55,028 nt of DNA from an uncultured Muribaculaceae bacterium (GCA_910583525.1 CAJTXL010000021.1:1-55028), one strand, 5' to 3'; counted from the stretch's first letter, positions 36,335-45,235 are shown. Program-made: numbers and translations. The notes: generated by a model from the sequence alone, not told the origin.

Positions 36335-37165
36335 ATGGCAGTAAGAAAATTCAAGCCCACAACCCCGGGCCAACGTCACAAAGTCATCGGTGTGTTCAAA
36401 GGTACAATCACTGCTACCACACCGGAAAAATCTCTTACAGTCGGTAAACGCGCCTCCGGCGGCCGCAACAACGAAGGCCACCTCACCACTCGCTACCTTG
36501 GTGGTGGGCACAAACGTAAATACCGTATCATAGACTTTAAGAGAAATCGCGACGGAATACCTGCAGTAGTGAAAACTATCGAGTACGACCCCAACCGCTC
36601 GGCCCGCATAGCACTGCTGTACTACGCCGACGGCGTCAAAACCTACATCATCGCCCCCAACGGCCTTGAAGTAGGCGCTACGCTGCTCAGCGGTCCCGAC
36701 GCAGCACCCGAAGTCGGAAACGCACTCCCCCTGAGCAAAATCCCCGTCGGTACCGTTATACACTGCATCGAACTCCGTCCCGGCCAGGGAGCCTTCATGG
36801 CACGCTCGGCCGGCACTTTCGCCCAGCTCGTTTCCCGCGAAGGAAACTACGCTATCATCAAATTACCTTCTGGCGAAACCCGTAAGGTACTCGCCGAGTG
36901 CAAAGCCACTGTCGGCACCGTCGGCAACAGCGAGCACTCACTCGAACGCTCAGGCAAAGCCGGCCGCTCTCGCTGGCTCGGCCGCCGTCCCCGCAACCGC
37001 GGCGTCGTGATGAACCCTGTCGACCACCCCATGGGCGGTGGCGAAGGCCGCGCTTCGGGCGGACATCCGCGCTCGCGCAAGGGTCTCTACAGCAAAGGCC
37101 TCAAGACACGCGCGCCCAAGAAGCTGTCCAACAAGTATATTATCGAGAGAAGAAAAAAGAAGTAA
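36335..37165 (+). CDS. rplB: 50S ribosomal protein L2
   Basis: L2 is needed for subunit joining and peptidyl-transferase activity. The 276-residue protein carries GRNNEGHLTTRYLGGGHKRKYR near residue 50 and the C-terminal NPVDHPMGGGEGRASGG with the functionally key histidine (equivalent to H229). The end is basic (ERRKKK). rpsS follows after 19 nt. Confidence 0.98.
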   Translation: MAVRKFKPTTPGQRHKVIGVFKGTITATTPEKSLTVGKRASGGRNNEGHLTTRYLGGGHKRKYRIIDFKRNRDGIPAVVKTIEYDPNRSARIALLYYADGVKTYIIAPNGLEVGATLLSGPDAAPEVGNALPLSKIPVGTVIHCIELRPGQGAFMARSAGTFAQLVSREGNYAIIKLPSGETRKVLAECKATVGTVGNSEHSLERSGKAGRSRWLGRRPRNRGVVMNPVDHPMGGGEGRASGGHPRSRKGLYSKGLKTRAPKKLSNKYIIERRKKK

Positions 37166-37184
37166 TCTGAAATAGCAAGCAAAT

Positions 37185-37454
37185 ATGAGCCGTTCATTAA
37201 AAAAAGGTCCTTTCATCAGCGTAAAGCTCGAAAAGAAAGTGGCCGCCATGGCAGCCTCCGGCAAAAGCAACGTCATCAAGACCTGGAGCCGCGCTTCCAT
37301 GATTGCCCCTGACTTCGTCGGCATGACATTTGCTGTCCACAACGGCAACAAATTCATCCCCGTTTACGTCACCGAAAACATGGTAGGCCACAAACTCGGC
37401 GAGTTCGCCCCCACGCGCACTTTCCGCGGCCATGCCGGAAACAAGAAAAAATAA
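37185..37454 (+). CDS. rpsS: 30S ribosomal protein S19
   Basis: S19 sits in the 30S head next to S13 and contacts tRNA and the intersubunit bridge. The 89-residue protein starts MSRSLKKGPFIS and has TWSRASMIAPDFVG and the C-terminal FAPTRTFRGHAG. rplV follows after 45 nt. Confidence 0.98.
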   Translation: MSRSLKKGPFISVKLEKKVAAMAASGKSNVIKTWSRASMIAPDFVGMTFAVHNGNKFIPVYVTENMVGHKLGEFAPTRTFRGHAGNKKK

Positions 37455-37499
37455 GGGCCGATAACTATTAACCATCGAATTAAAGACGACTAAAATACA

Positions 37500-37913
37500 A
37501 TGGGTGAAAGAAAAAGATTATCAGCCGACCGACGCAAGGAGGAAAACAAGAGCATAGCTTTCGCAAAGCTCCTCAACGTGCCCACCTCCCCCCGCAAAAT
37601 GCGTCTGGTAGCCGACATGGTACGCGGCAAAGAAGTGTTCCGCGCACTCGGCATACTCAAGTTCTCCAATAAAGAAGCAGCCGCACGCCTCGAGAAACTC
37701 GTCCGTTCGGCCGTGGCCAACTGGGAACAGAAAAACGAGCGCAAAGCCCAAGACGGCGAGCTCTACATAAGCACCATTTACGTCAACTGCGCCCCCATGC
37801 TCAAGCGCCTCCGCACAGCCCCCCAGGGCCGCGGATACCGCATCCGCAAACGCGCCAACCACGTTACAGTGATTGTTGACACTATCGATAACAAAAATAA
37901 TACCGAGGCATAA
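37500..37913 (+). CDS. rplV: 50S ribosomal protein L22
   Basis: L22 lines the exit tunnel opposite L4; its hairpin is a site of macrolide resistance. The 137-residue protein contains VPTSPRKMRLVADMVRGK, LEKLVRSAVANWEQ and the tunnel hairpin tip region CAPMLKRLRTAPQGRGYRIRKR. It has a longer N-terminus than the E. coli protein, which is usual in the phylum. rpsC follows after 3 nt. Confidence 0.97.
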   Translation: MGERKRLSADRRKEENKSIAFAKLLNVPTSPRKMRLVADMVRGKEVFRALGILKFSNKEAAARLEKLVRSAVANWEQKNERKAQDGELYISTIYVNCAPMLKRLRTAPQGRGYRIRKRANHVTVIVDTIDNKNNTEA

Positions 37914-37916
37914 GAC

Positions 37917-38654
37917 ATGGGACAGAAAGTAAATCCTATTAGCAACCGCCTGGGCGTAATCCGCGGCTGGGACTCCAACTGGTCGGAAAAAGGTAAATAC
38001 CCCGACAACATCCTCGAAGACTACAAACTCCGCGAATACCTCAACGTGCGCCTGGCTAAATGCAGTGTCTCGCGTATCGTTATCGAGCGCACGCTCAAGC
38101 TAATCACAATCACCGTCTGCACCTCACGCCCCGGCCTCATCATCGGCAAGGGCGGACAGGAAGTCGAAAAGCTCAAAGAAGAGCTCAAGAACGTAACCGA
38201 CAAAGACGTCCAGATCAACATCTACGAAGTAAAACGCCCCGAGCTCGACGCCGAAATCGTCGCAGCCACCATCGCACGTCAGATTGAAGGCAAAGTGGCA
38301 TACCGCCGCGCCGTCAAGATGGCAGTCGCATCAACCATGCGTGCCGGTGCCGAAGGCGTCAAAGTGCAGGTAAGCGGCCGTCTCAACGGCGCTGAAATCG
38401 CACGCTCCGAAATGTTCAAAGAAGGCCGTACACCGCTGCACACCCTCCGTGCCGACATCGACTACGCTCTCGTCGAAGCACACACCAAAGTCGGTGTAAT
38501 CGGCGTGAAAGTATGGATTTGCCGCGGCGAAGTTTACGGCAAGCGCGACCTCGCACCTTCGTTTACGAACAACCAGAAAGAAGGCCGCGGTGCCGGCGCC
38601 GGTAAAGGAAGAGAGCGCCGCAACGGTTTCCGCTCTTCCAAAAACAACCGTTAA
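37917..38654 (+). CDS. rpsC: 30S ribosomal protein S3
   Basis: S3 forms part of the mRNA entry tunnel and unwinds mRNA with S4. The 245-residue protein has an N-terminal KH domain (RPGLIIGKGGQEVEKL, G-K-G-G loop) and a C-terminal domain with GVKVWICRGEVYGKRDL. It ends in a basic Gly/Arg-rich tail (about 220-245). rplP follows after 19 nt. Confidence 0.98.
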   Translation: MGQKVNPISNRLGVIRGWDSNWSEKGKYPDNILEDYKLREYLNVRLAKCSVSRIVIERTLKLITITVCTSRPGLIIGKGGQEVEKLKEELKNVTDKDVQINIYEVKRPELDAEIVAATIARQIEGKVAYRRAVKMAVASTMRAGAEGVKVQVSGRLNGAEIARSEMFKEGRTPLHTLRADIDYALVEAHTKVGVIGVKVWICRGEVYGKRDLAPSFTNNQKEGRGAGAGKGRERRNGFRSSKNNR

Positions 38655-38673
38655 ACTCTGAAAGCACAACACA

Positions 38674-39105
38674 ATGTTACAGCCTAAGAAAACAAAATTC
38701 CGCCGCGCCCAAAAAGGCCGCATGAAAGGCAACGCCCAGCGCGGCAACCAGCTCGCTTTCGGCTCTTTCGGCATCAAGACTCTCGAGTCAAAATGGATTA
38801 CAGGCCGTCAGATTGAAGCAGCCCGTATCGCCGTGACACGTTATATGCAGCGTCAGGGTCAAATCTGGATTCGCATCTTCCCCGACAAGCCTATCACCAA
38901 GAAACCGGCCGAAGTCCGAATGGGTAAAGGTAAAGGTTCGCCCGAAGGCTTCGTGGCTCCCGTAACCCCCGGACGTGTAATCATCGAAGTCGAAGGCGTA
39001 AGCTACGACATCGCAAAAGAAGCGCTCCGCCTCGCAGCACAGAAGCTGCCCGTAATCACAAAATTTGTGGTGCGTCGCGACTACGACCCTACCCAAAACG
39101 TGTAA
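38674..39105 (+). CDS. rplP: 50S ribosomal protein L16
   Basis: L16 contacts the A-site tRNA elbow and the antibiotic avilamycin site. The 143-residue protein starts MLQPKKTKFRRAQKGRMKG and contains FGIKTLESKWITGRQIEAAR and RMGKGKGSPEGFVAPVTPG, the latter holding the tip arginine hydroxylated in E. coli. rpmC follows after 7 nt. Confidence 0.98.
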   Translation: MLQPKKTKFRRAQKGRMKGNAQRGNQLAFGSFGIKTLESKWITGRQIEAARIAVTRYMQRQGQIWIRIFPDKPITKKPAEVRMGKGKGSPEGFVAPVTPGRVIIEVEGVSYDIAKEALRLAAQKLPVITKFVVRRDYDPTQNV

Positions 39106-39112
39106 TTAAGCT

Positions 39113-39310
39113 ATGAAGAAAGAAGAAATCCGCGAAATGTCCACCGCAGACCTCCGTGAGCGCCTCGCACAGATGGAGAAAGAATACCTCCAGGCACGCA
39201 TGAACCACGCAGTAACTCCGCTGGACAACCCCGCAAAGCTCACAGCCGACCGCCGCATGATAGCCCGCGTCAAGACCGAGCTCCGTCAGCGCGAACTCAA
39301 CAACAAATAA
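39113..39310 (+). CDS. rpmC: 50S ribosomal protein L29
   Basis: L29 is a small helical-hairpin protein beside the tunnel exit. The 65-residue protein has MKKEEIREMSTADLRERL and the second helix with DRRMIARVKTELRQREL, the RxKT(E/V)L(R/N) pattern of the family. rpsQ follows after 12 nt. Confidence 0.96.
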   Translation: MKKEEIREMSTADLRERLAQMEKEYLQARMNHAVTPLDNPAKLTADRRMIARVKTELRQRELNNK

Positions 39311-39322
39311 GCAACGCCAACA

Positions 39323-39583
39323 ATGGAAGAAAAACGTAACTTACGCAAAGAGCGCATCGGCGTGGTCTCCAGCAACAAGGGCGACAAGACAATCACTGTC
39401 ACCGTAAAATGGAAAGAAAAACATCCCATCTACGGCAAATTCGTCAATAAGACCAAAAAATACCACGCGCACGACGAAAACAACGAATGCTCTATCGGCG
39501 ACACTGTACGTCTGATGGAGACTCGCCCCCTCTCCAAGACAAAACGCTGGAGATTAGTAGAAATCATCGAAAAAGTTAAGTAA
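39323..39583 (+). CDS. rpsQ: 30S ribosomal protein S17
   Basis: S17 is an OB-fold primary binder of the 16S 5' domain. The 86-residue protein starts MEEKRNLRKERIGVV and has SNKGDKTITVTV and TRPLSKTKRWRLVEII at the end, both diagnostic. rplN begins 3 nt later. Confidence 0.97.
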   Translation: MEEKRNLRKERIGVVSSNKGDKTITVTVKWKEKHPIYGKFVNKTKKYHAHDENNECSIGDTVRLMETRPLSKTKRWRLVEIIEKVK

Positions 39584-39586
39584 AAA

Positions 39587-39952
39587 ATGATACAGACCGA
39601 ATCACGCCTTAACGTTGCCGACAACTCCGGTGCAAAGGAAGTGCTCTGCATCCATGTCCTTGGCGGAACAGGCCGTCGCTACGCTTCCGTAGGCGACGTC
39701 ATCGTTGTCACAGTCAAGAACGCCCTCCCCGGTTCAGACGTCAAGAAAGGCACAGTATCACGCGCTATGGTGGTGCGCACAAAAAAAGAAGTGCGCCGTC
39801 CCGACGGGTCATACATCCGCTTCGACGACAACGCCTGCGTACTCCTCAAGAACGACGGCGACCTCCGCGGTACCCGCATCTTCGGCCCGGTAGCCCGTGA
39901 GCTCCGCGCCAAAAACATGAAGATTGTGTCGCTCGCGCCAGAAGTACTTTAA
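39587..39952 (+). CDS. rplN: 50S ribosomal protein L14
   Basis: L14 forms intersubunit bridges and is the RsfS docking site. The 121-residue protein has MIQTESRLNVADNSGAKEV, a basic PDGSYIRFDDNACVL segment and the end GTRIFGPVARELR...IVSLAPEVL. rplX follows after 22 nt. Confidence 0.98.
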   Translation: MIQTESRLNVADNSGAKEVLCIHVLGGTGRRYASVGDVIVVTVKNALPGSDVKKGTVSRAMVVRTKKEVRRPDGSYIRFDDNACVLLKNDGDLRGTRIFGPVARELRAKNMKIVSLAPEVL

Positions 39953-39974
39953 CAAAACCATTCAATCAACCGCA

Positions 39975-40292
39975 ATGAGCAAGATACACATCAAAAAAGG
40001 CGACACCGTCTACGTCCTGTCCGGCGAAGACAAAGGCAAGACCGGACGCGTGCTCGCCGTGCTCCGCGACAAAGACCGCGCCATCGTCGAAGGCGTCAAC
40101 ATTGTCACAAAGGCTACAAAGCCCACAGCACAATATCCCCAGGGCGGCCTCGTAAAAAAAGAAGCCCCCATACACATCTCCAACATCAACCTGGTCGACC
40201 CCAAGACCGGAAAGCCAACCCGCATCGCAATCAAACGCGAAAACGGCAAAGCTGTTCGCATCTCTAAAAAATCCAATCAGGAAATCAAATAA
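39975..40292 (+). CDS. rplX: 50S ribosomal protein L24
   Basis: L24 starts 50S assembly through its KOW domain. The ATG at 39975 gives 105 residues beginning MSKIHIKKGDTVYVLSG; an upstream extension in the same frame overlaps rplN and is rejected. The KOW motif GEDKGKTGRVLAV is near residue 16. Its TAA overlaps the rplE ATG by one base (TAATG). Confidence 0.96.
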   Translation: MSKIHIKKGDTVYVLSGEDKGKTGRVLAVLRDKDRAIVEGVNIVTKATKPTAQYPQGGLVKKEAPIHISNINLVDPKTGKPTRIAIKRENGKAVRISKKSNQEIK

Positions 40293-40840
40293 TGAGCACA
40301 TCACTGCAAAAAGACTACAAGGAGCGCATAGTTCCGGCTCTCGAGCGTGAGTTCAACTACACCACCGTGATGCAGGTGCCCCGTCTGGAAAAGATTGTAA
40401 TCAACCAGGGCATCGGCGCTGCCACGCAGGACAAGAAACTCATCGAGACTGCCATCAACGAGCTTACCGCAATCACAGGCCAGAAAGCCGTGGCTACGCT
40501 CTCGAAGAAGGACATCTCCAACTTCAAGCTCCGTAAAAAAATGCCCGTGGGCGTGCGTGTAACACTCCGCCGCGACAAAATGTACGAATTCCTCGAACGC
40601 CTCGTCCGCGTCGCCCTTCCGCGTATCCGCGACTTCAAAGGCATCGAAGGCAAACTCGACGGAAGCGGCAACTACACCCTGGGCATCACCGAGCAGATTA
40701 TCTTCCCCGAAATCAACATCGACAACATCAACAAGCTCATGGGCATGAACATCACATTCGTGACCTCGGCAAACACCGATGAAGAAGGTTACGCTCTGCT
40801 CAAGCACTTCGGTCTTCCCTTCAAAAACGCAAAAAAATAA
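40292..40840 (+). CDS. rplE: 50S ribosomal protein L5
   Basis: L5 binds 5S rRNA with L18 in the central protuberance. The 182-residue protein has YTTVMQVPRLEKIVINQGIG, RKKMPVGVRVTLR and IRDFKGIEGKLDGSGNYTLG. The start overlaps the rplX stop by one base, coupling translation. rpsN follows after 12 nt. Confidence 0.98.
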   Translation: MSTSLQKDYKERIVPALEREFNYTTVMQVPRLEKIVINQGIGAATQDKKLIETAINELTAITGQKAVATLSKKDISNFKLRKKMPVGVRVTLRRDKMYEFLERLVRVALPRIRDFKGIEGKLDGSGNYTLGITEQIIFPEINIDNINKLMGMNITFVTSANTDEEGYALLKHFGLPFKNAKK

Positions 40841-40852
40841 TCAAGACACCGT

Positions 40853-41170
40853 ATGGCTAAAGAATCAATGAAAGCCCGCGAGGTGAAGCGTGCACGTCTA
40901 TGCGCAAAATACGCACAGCGCCGCGCCGAGCTCAAGAAAATCGTCAACGCCGGCGTCGAAGACTCCGACGAGAAGCGTGCGGCAGCCTATGAGGCAGCCC
41001 AGGAGCTCCAGAAGCTTCCCAAGAACTCATCCTATATCCGCAAGCACAACCGCTGCTCAATCACCGGCCGTCCAAAAGGATATATGCGTCAGTTCGGTAT
41101 CTCGCGCATTCAATTCCGCGAAATGGCCTCTGCAGGCCTCATCCCCGGAGTAAAAAAGGCAAGCTGGTAA
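40853..41170 (+). CDS. rpsN: 30S ribosomal protein S14
   Basis: S14 is a 30S head protein. This is the longer zinc-free type: 105 residues, with MAKESMKAREVKRARLC at the start, RKHNRCSITGRPKGYMRQFG and SRIQFREMASAGLIPGVKKASW at the end. No CxxC zinc pairs are present. It is a few residues longer than the form I know from Bacteroides because of an insertion around residues 31-45. A 141-nt gap follows before rpsH. Confidence 0.97.
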   Translation: MAKESMKAREVKRARLCAKYAQRRAELKKIVNAGVEDSDEKRAAAYEAAQELQKLPKNSSYIRKHNRCSITGRPKGYMRQFGISRIQFREMASAGLIPGVKKASW

Positions 41171-41311
41171 AATCCGCTCTCCCCGGCTTGCCGTTTTCGG
41201 GCAAGCGGCCACGCCTCAATCCGCCAATGGCCGACATTAGGCGCCGCCGTAAAAGAGAGTATTAAATATTGTTGGGCAATCCGGCCCAATCAATTTAAAC
41301 ACCAATATCAA
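41171..41311 (+). promoter_or_regulatory. rpsN-rpsH spacer with two hairpins
   Basis: The longest break inside the spc part of the cluster. GCTTGCC (41186-41192) pairs with GGCAAGC (41200-41206), and TTGGGC (41272-41277) pairs with GCCCAA (41284-41289). No promoter consensus or poly-T is seen. In E. coli, S8 represses the spc operon by binding an mRNA hairpin; the hairpin just before rpsH is a candidate for such control (inference). Confidence 0.4.
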
Positions 41312-41710
41312 ATGACTGACCCTATAGCAGATTATCTCACAAGATTGAGGAACGCTATCAAAGCCAACCACCGTGTGGTGGAAGTTCCGGCCTCAAACTT
41401 GAAGAAGGAAATCACAAAGATTCTCTTCGAACAAGGCTATATACTTAACTACAAGTTTATAGACGGCGAAAACACTCAGGGCACAATCAAAATCGCCCTC
41501 AAATACGACCCGCAGGACCGCGTAAACGCCATCAAAGGCCTCAAACGCGTATCTCGTCCCGGTCTTCGCCAGTACACCGGCTACAAAGACATGCCCCGTG
41601 TCCTCAACGGACTCGGCGTAGCCATCCTTTCAACATCGAAAGGCGTCATGACAAACAAAAAAGCGGCCGACCTCAAAATCGGCGGCGAAGTACTGTGCTA
41701 CATTTATTAA
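41312..41710 (+). CDS. rpsH: 30S ribosomal protein S8
   Basis: S8 binds the central domain of 16S rRNA and in E. coli represses the spc operon. The 132-residue protein starts MTDPIADYLTRLRNA and has RVSRPGLRQYTGYKDMPRVLNGLG and AILSTSKGVMTNKKA, all diagnostic. rplF follows after 24 nt. Confidence 0.98.
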   Translation: MTDPIADYLTRLRNAIKANHRVVEVPASNLKKEITKILFEQGYILNYKFIDGENTQGTIKIALKYDPQDRVNAIKGLKRVSRPGLRQYTGYKDMPRVLNGLGVAILSTSKGVMTNKKAADLKIGGEVLCYIY

Positions 41711-41734
41711 TCAACCCTCAACAACACTACCACT

Positions 41735-42295
41735 ATGTCAAGAATAGGTAAAGCACCCATAGCCATCCCGGCAGGCGTGACCGTGACGGTTGATGAAAAG
41801 AGCAACGTCGTGACCGTCAAAGGAAAATACGGTGAACTCAGCCAGAAAGTCAACCCCGACCTCAAAGTCACCGTCGAAGACAACCACGTGCACGTGACAC
41901 GTCCCAGCGACGACCGCGAACACCGTGCACAGCACGGCCTCTACCGTGCACTCATACACAACATGGTAGAAGGCGTGCACCAGCGCTACCGCAAAGAAAT
42001 GGAGCTCGTCGGCGTAGGTTACCGCGCCGCTGCCACCGGACAGGTTCTCGAACTCGCCCTCGGCTACTCCCACGCAATATATCTCAAACTGCCCCCCGAG
42101 GTGGCAGTAGAAGCAAAGACCGAACGTAACAAAAACCCGCTCATCATACTCGAAAGCCAGGACAAACAGCTCCTCGGCCAGGTGTGCGCGAAGATACGCT
42201 CGTTCCGCAAGCCCGAACCCTATAAAGGCAAAGGCATCAAGTTCGTCGGCGAAATTATCCGCCGCAAGTCCGGCAAGAAGGCCGGTGCCAAATAA
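41735..42295 (+). CDS. rplF: 50S ribosomal protein L6
   Basis: L6 lies near the factor-binding site. The 186-residue protein has two similar domains: MSRIGKAPIAIPAGVTV... and VGVGYRAAATGQVLELALGYSH, and ends EPYKGKGIKFVGEIIRRKSGKKAGAK. rplR follows after 17 nt. Confidence 0.98.
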   Translation: MSRIGKAPIAIPAGVTVTVDEKSNVVTVKGKYGELSQKVNPDLKVTVEDNHVHVTRPSDDREHRAQHGLYRALIHNMVEGVHQRYRKEMELVGVGYRAAATGQVLELALGYSHAIYLKLPPEVAVEAKTERNKNPLIILESQDKQLLGQVCAKIRSFRKPEPYKGKGIKFVGEIIRRKSGKKAGAK

Positions 42296-42312
42296 TCATT
42301 AAGCCCACAGTC

Positions 42313-42657
42313 ATGATTTCAAAGATACAAAGACGAAACAAAATCAAGACGCGCATCCGTGGCAAAATCTCCGGCACCGCCGAGCGTCCCCGCATGACCG
42401 TCTTCCGCAGCAACAAGCAAATCTACGTCCAGCTCATCGACGACCTCGCAGGCCGCACTCTCGTTGCCACTTCCTCAAAAGGCATCGACCAGAAGGCCAC
42501 TAAAAGCGAAATCGCCGCTATGGTTGGCACCGCAATCGCTGCAAAGGCTCTCGAAGCCGGCATTACAGAAGTAGTATTCGACCGCAACGGCTACCTTTTC
42601 CACGGCCGTGTTAAATCCCTCGCTGATGCTGCACGCAGCGCCGGCCTCAAATTCTGA
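42313..42657 (+). CDS. rplR: 50S ribosomal protein L18
   Basis: L18 binds 5S rRNA. The 114-residue protein has RIRGKISGTAERPRMTVFRSN, IYVQLIDD and the C-terminal FDRNGYLFHGRVKSLADAAR(S/E)AGLKF. rpsE follows after 6 nt. Confidence 0.98.
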   Translation: MISKIQRRNKIKTRIRGKISGTAERPRMTVFRSNKQIYVQLIDDLAGRTLVATSSKGIDQKATKSEIAAMVGTAIAAKALEAGITEVVFDRNGYLFHGRVKSLADAARSAGLKF

Positions 42658-42663
42658 TAAACT

Positions 42664-43182
42664 ATGGCTAAAAGAAACAATAGAGTGAAATCGGCCGGCG
42701 ACCTCGAACTCAAAGACCGCCTCGTTGCCATCAACCGCGTTACAAAAGTGACAAAAGGTGGCCGTGCCTTTACATTTGCAGCCATCGTCGTTGTCGGTAA
42801 CGAAGACGGCATCGTAGGCTGGGGCCTCGGCAAAGCCAACGAAGTGCAGGCAGCTATCGCAAAAGGCGTCGAAGCAGCCAAAAAGAACCTCATCCGCGTG
42901 CCCGTGCACAAAGGCACCATACCTCACGAACAGGCTGCCAAGTTCGGCGGCTCGCGCATCATCCTCAAGCCCGCCTCACACGGTACCGGCGTGAAGGCCG
43001 GCGGTGCCATGCGTGCAGTCCTCGAAAGCGTAGGCATAACCGACGTCCTTGCAAAATCCAAAGGTTCGTCCAACCCCCACAATCTTGTCAAGGCAACCAT
43101 CGCAGCCCTCGATGAAATGCGTTCGCCGGCCCAGGTGGCTCAGAACCGCGGCATCTCGGTAGAGCAAGTGTTCAAAGGCTAA
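42664..43182 (+). CDS. rpsE: 30S ribosomal protein S5
   Basis: S5 lines the mRNA entry site and affects fidelity. The 172-residue protein contains LKDRLVAINRVTKVTKGGR (double-stranded-RNA-like domain), GWGLGKANEVQAAIAKG and GTGVKAGGAMRAVLESVGI. rpmD follows after 20 nt. Confidence 0.98.
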   Translation: MAKRNNRVKSAGDLELKDRLVAINRVTKVTKGGRAFTFAAIVVVGNEDGIVGWGLGKANEVQAAIAKGVEAAKKNLIRVPVHKGTIPHEQAAKFGGSRIILKPASHGTGVKAGGAMRAVLESVGITDVLAKSKGSSNPHNLVKATIAALDEMRSPAQVAQNRGISVEQVFKG

Positions 43183-43202
43183 AACTTAAAAAAACACTTA
43201 CA

Positions 43203-43382
43203 ATGGCACAAATCAAAATAACACAGATAAAAAGCCGCATCAACTGCCCGATGGTGCAGAAACGCACCCTCGATGCCCTCGGCCTAAAGAAAATGCACCA
43301 CACCGTTGTCAAAGAAGACACCCCCTCGGTGATGGGCATGGTTAACAAAGTTCGCCACTTGGTAGAAGTGACAAACGCTTAA
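43203..43382 (+). CDS. rpmD: 50S ribosomal protein L30
   Basis: A 59-residue gene between rpsE and rplO. The product begins MAQIKITQIKSRINCP, with KRTLDALGLKKMHHTV and MGMVNKVRHLVEV, the ferredoxin-like L30 pattern. Start at ATG 43203 and stop TAA 43380-43382. Gaps are 20 nt upstream and 12 nt downstream. Position in the cluster confirms it. Confidence 0.96.
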   Translation: MAQIKITQIKSRINCPMVQKRTLDALGLKKMHHTVVKEDTPSVMGMVNKVRHLVEVTNA

Positions 43383-43394
43383 AAACATACGACA

Positions 43395-43841
43395 ATGAAC
43401 TTAAGCAATCTCAAACCAGCTCCAGGCTCCGTTAAACGTAGCACTCGCATAGGCCGTGGCCCGGGTTCCGGCAAAGGCGGCACATCGACCCGCGGCCACA
43501 AAGGCGCAAAATCCCGCTCGGGATACAGCCGTAAAATCGGCTTCGAAGGCGGTCAGATGCCCCTTCAGCGCCGTCTCCCCAAATTCGGCTTCAAGAATAT
43601 CAACCGTGTTGAGTACAAAGCTATCAACCTCGACCTGATTTCGGCTCTCGCCGAAGCGCGCAAACTCCAGAAAATCGGTGTCGAAGAGCTTCGTCAGGCC
43701 GGCTATCTCCGTCGCGGACAATTGGTGAAAATCCTCGCCAACGGCACCGTGGCAACTCCCCTCACCGTTGAAGCCAACGCATTCTCCGCTGCCGCAAAAG
43801 CAGCAATCGAAGCAGCTGGTGGAACAGCTCAAACAATCTAA
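43395..43841 (+). CDS. rplO: 50S ribosomal protein L15
   Basis: L15 is a late assembly protein with a long basic N-terminal extension. The 148-residue protein has GRGPGSGKGGTSTRGHKG, GFEGGQMPLQRRLPKFGF and a C-terminal Ala-rich AFSAAAKAAIEAAGG. secY follows after 2 nt. Confidence 0.98.
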   Translation: MNLSNLKPAPGSVKRSTRIGRGPGSGKGGTSTRGHKGAKSRSGYSRKIGFEGGQMPLQRRLPKFGFKNINRVEYKAINLDLISALAEARKLQKIGVEELRQAGYLRRGQLVKILANGTVATPLTVEANAFSAAAKAAIEAAGGTAQTI

Positions 43842-43843
43842 CT

Positions 43844-45193
43844 ATGAGATTTATAGAAACCCTCAAAAACATCTGGACCATCCAGGAGCTCCGCAAGCGC
43901 CTGCTCATAACACTACTGCTGGTATTCATATACCGGCTGGGGTGTTATGTGGTGCTTCCGGGCATCTCGCCCGCCGACATCGACGCCCTTGCCAACTTCA
44001 CAAACAAGAGCGGTCTGATGCAGCTGCTGGATATGTTCTCGGGAGGCGCGTTCTCGCAAGCCTCAATCTTCGCCCTGGGCATCATGCCATATATCACGGC
44101 GTCGATTGTCATACAGCTCTGCGGAATGATTCTCCCCTCATTCCAGAAAATGCAGCGCGAAGGTGAAAGCGGACGTCAGAAACTCAACCAGTACACCCGC
44201 TACCTCACCGTGCTCATTCTCTTCCTTCAGGCGCCTGCCTACCTTGTCAACCTTCAGGTTCAGGTAAACAGTGCCGCTAACGGAAGCACTCTACAGCTCG
44301 GTTTCTGGACTGTCGCCTACCTCACCGTCATCCTTGCCGCAGGCTCCATGTTCATCATGTGGCTCGGCGAGCGCATCACCGACCGTGGCATAGGCAACGG
44401 TATCTCATTCATCATCCTGGTAGGTATCATAGCACGTCTCCCGGGAGCGCTCTACTACGAATTCATCAGCCGTCTCCCCGGAGCATCCGGCAGCCAGGGC
44501 GGTCTGGTCATGTTCATTGTAGAAGTGGTCCTGCTGTTCGCCGTCACCGTCGGTGCGGTATTGCTTGTGCAGGGAACACGTAAAGTGCCCGTGCAGTATG
44601 CAAAACGCATCGTAGGCAACCGCCAGTACGGAGGCGCACGCCAGTACATACCCCTCAAAGTGAACGCCGCAGGCGTCATGCCCATCATCTTCGCGCAGGC
44701 AATCATGTTCATACCCATGACCCTTGCCGGTTTCCGCGGAGGCGAAAGCGGCTTCATGCACGCCTTCACCGACATCAACAGCTTCTGGTATAACTTCATC
44801 TTCTTCATCCTCATCGTGGCCTTCACATACTTCTATACCGCCATCACGGTGCGTCCCACCCAGATGGCCGAAGACATGAAGCGCAACAACGGATTTATCC
44901 CCGGAGTCAAACCCGGCAAGAAGACAGCCGAATACCTCGACGCCATCATGTCGCGCATCACACTTCCCGGCTCTATCTTCCTCGGCATCGTGGCCATCCT
45001 TCCGGCTTTTGCCCGTTTCTTCGGCATCAGCCAGAACTTCGCCCAGTTCTTCGGCGGCACATCGCTGCTGATTATGGTCGGAGTAGTGCTCGACACCCTC
45101 CAGCAGATAGAATCGCATCTGATGATGCACCACTACGACGGCCTGATGAAAGAAGGCAAAATCAAAGGCCGCACAACCGGCCAGGCCTATTGA
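43844..45193 (+). CDS. secY: Preprotein translocase subunit SecY
   Basis: SecY is the pore of the Sec channel. The 449-residue protein has about ten hydrophobic segments. Landmarks are the N-terminal LRKRLLITLLLVFIYRLGCYV, the plug-region SGGAFSQASIFALGIMPYITASI, and the cytosolic loop with KRIVGNRQYGGARQYIPLKVNAAGVMPIIFA. It is coupled to rplO (2 nt). map follows after 42 nt; adk is absent here, as in other Bacteroidota. Confidence 0.98.
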   Translation: MRFIETLKNIWTIQELRKRLLITLLLVFIYRLGCYVVLPGISPADIDALANFTNKSGLMQLLDMFSGGAFSQASIFALGIMPYITASIVIQLCGMILPSFQKMQREGESGRQKLNQYTRYLTVLILFLQAPAYLVNLQVQVNSAANGSTLQLGFWTVAYLTVILAAGSMFIMWLGERITDRGIGNGISFIILVGIIARLPGALYYEFISRLPGASGSQGGLVMFIVEVVLLFAVTVGAVLLVQGTRKVPVQYAKRIVGNRQYGGARQYIPLKVNAAGVMPIIFAQAIMFIPMTLAGFRGGESGFMHAFTDINSFWYNFIFFILIVAFTYFYTAITVRPTQMAEDMKRNNGFIPGVKPGKKTAEYLDAIMSRITLPGSIFLGIVAILPAFARFFGISQNFAQFFGGTSLLIMVGVVLDTLQQIESHLMMHHYDGLMKEGKIKGRTTGQAY

Positions 45194-45235
45194 CCGGCAG
45201 CGTTAACCCCAAGGATTAAGAAATCAGATATCTGA

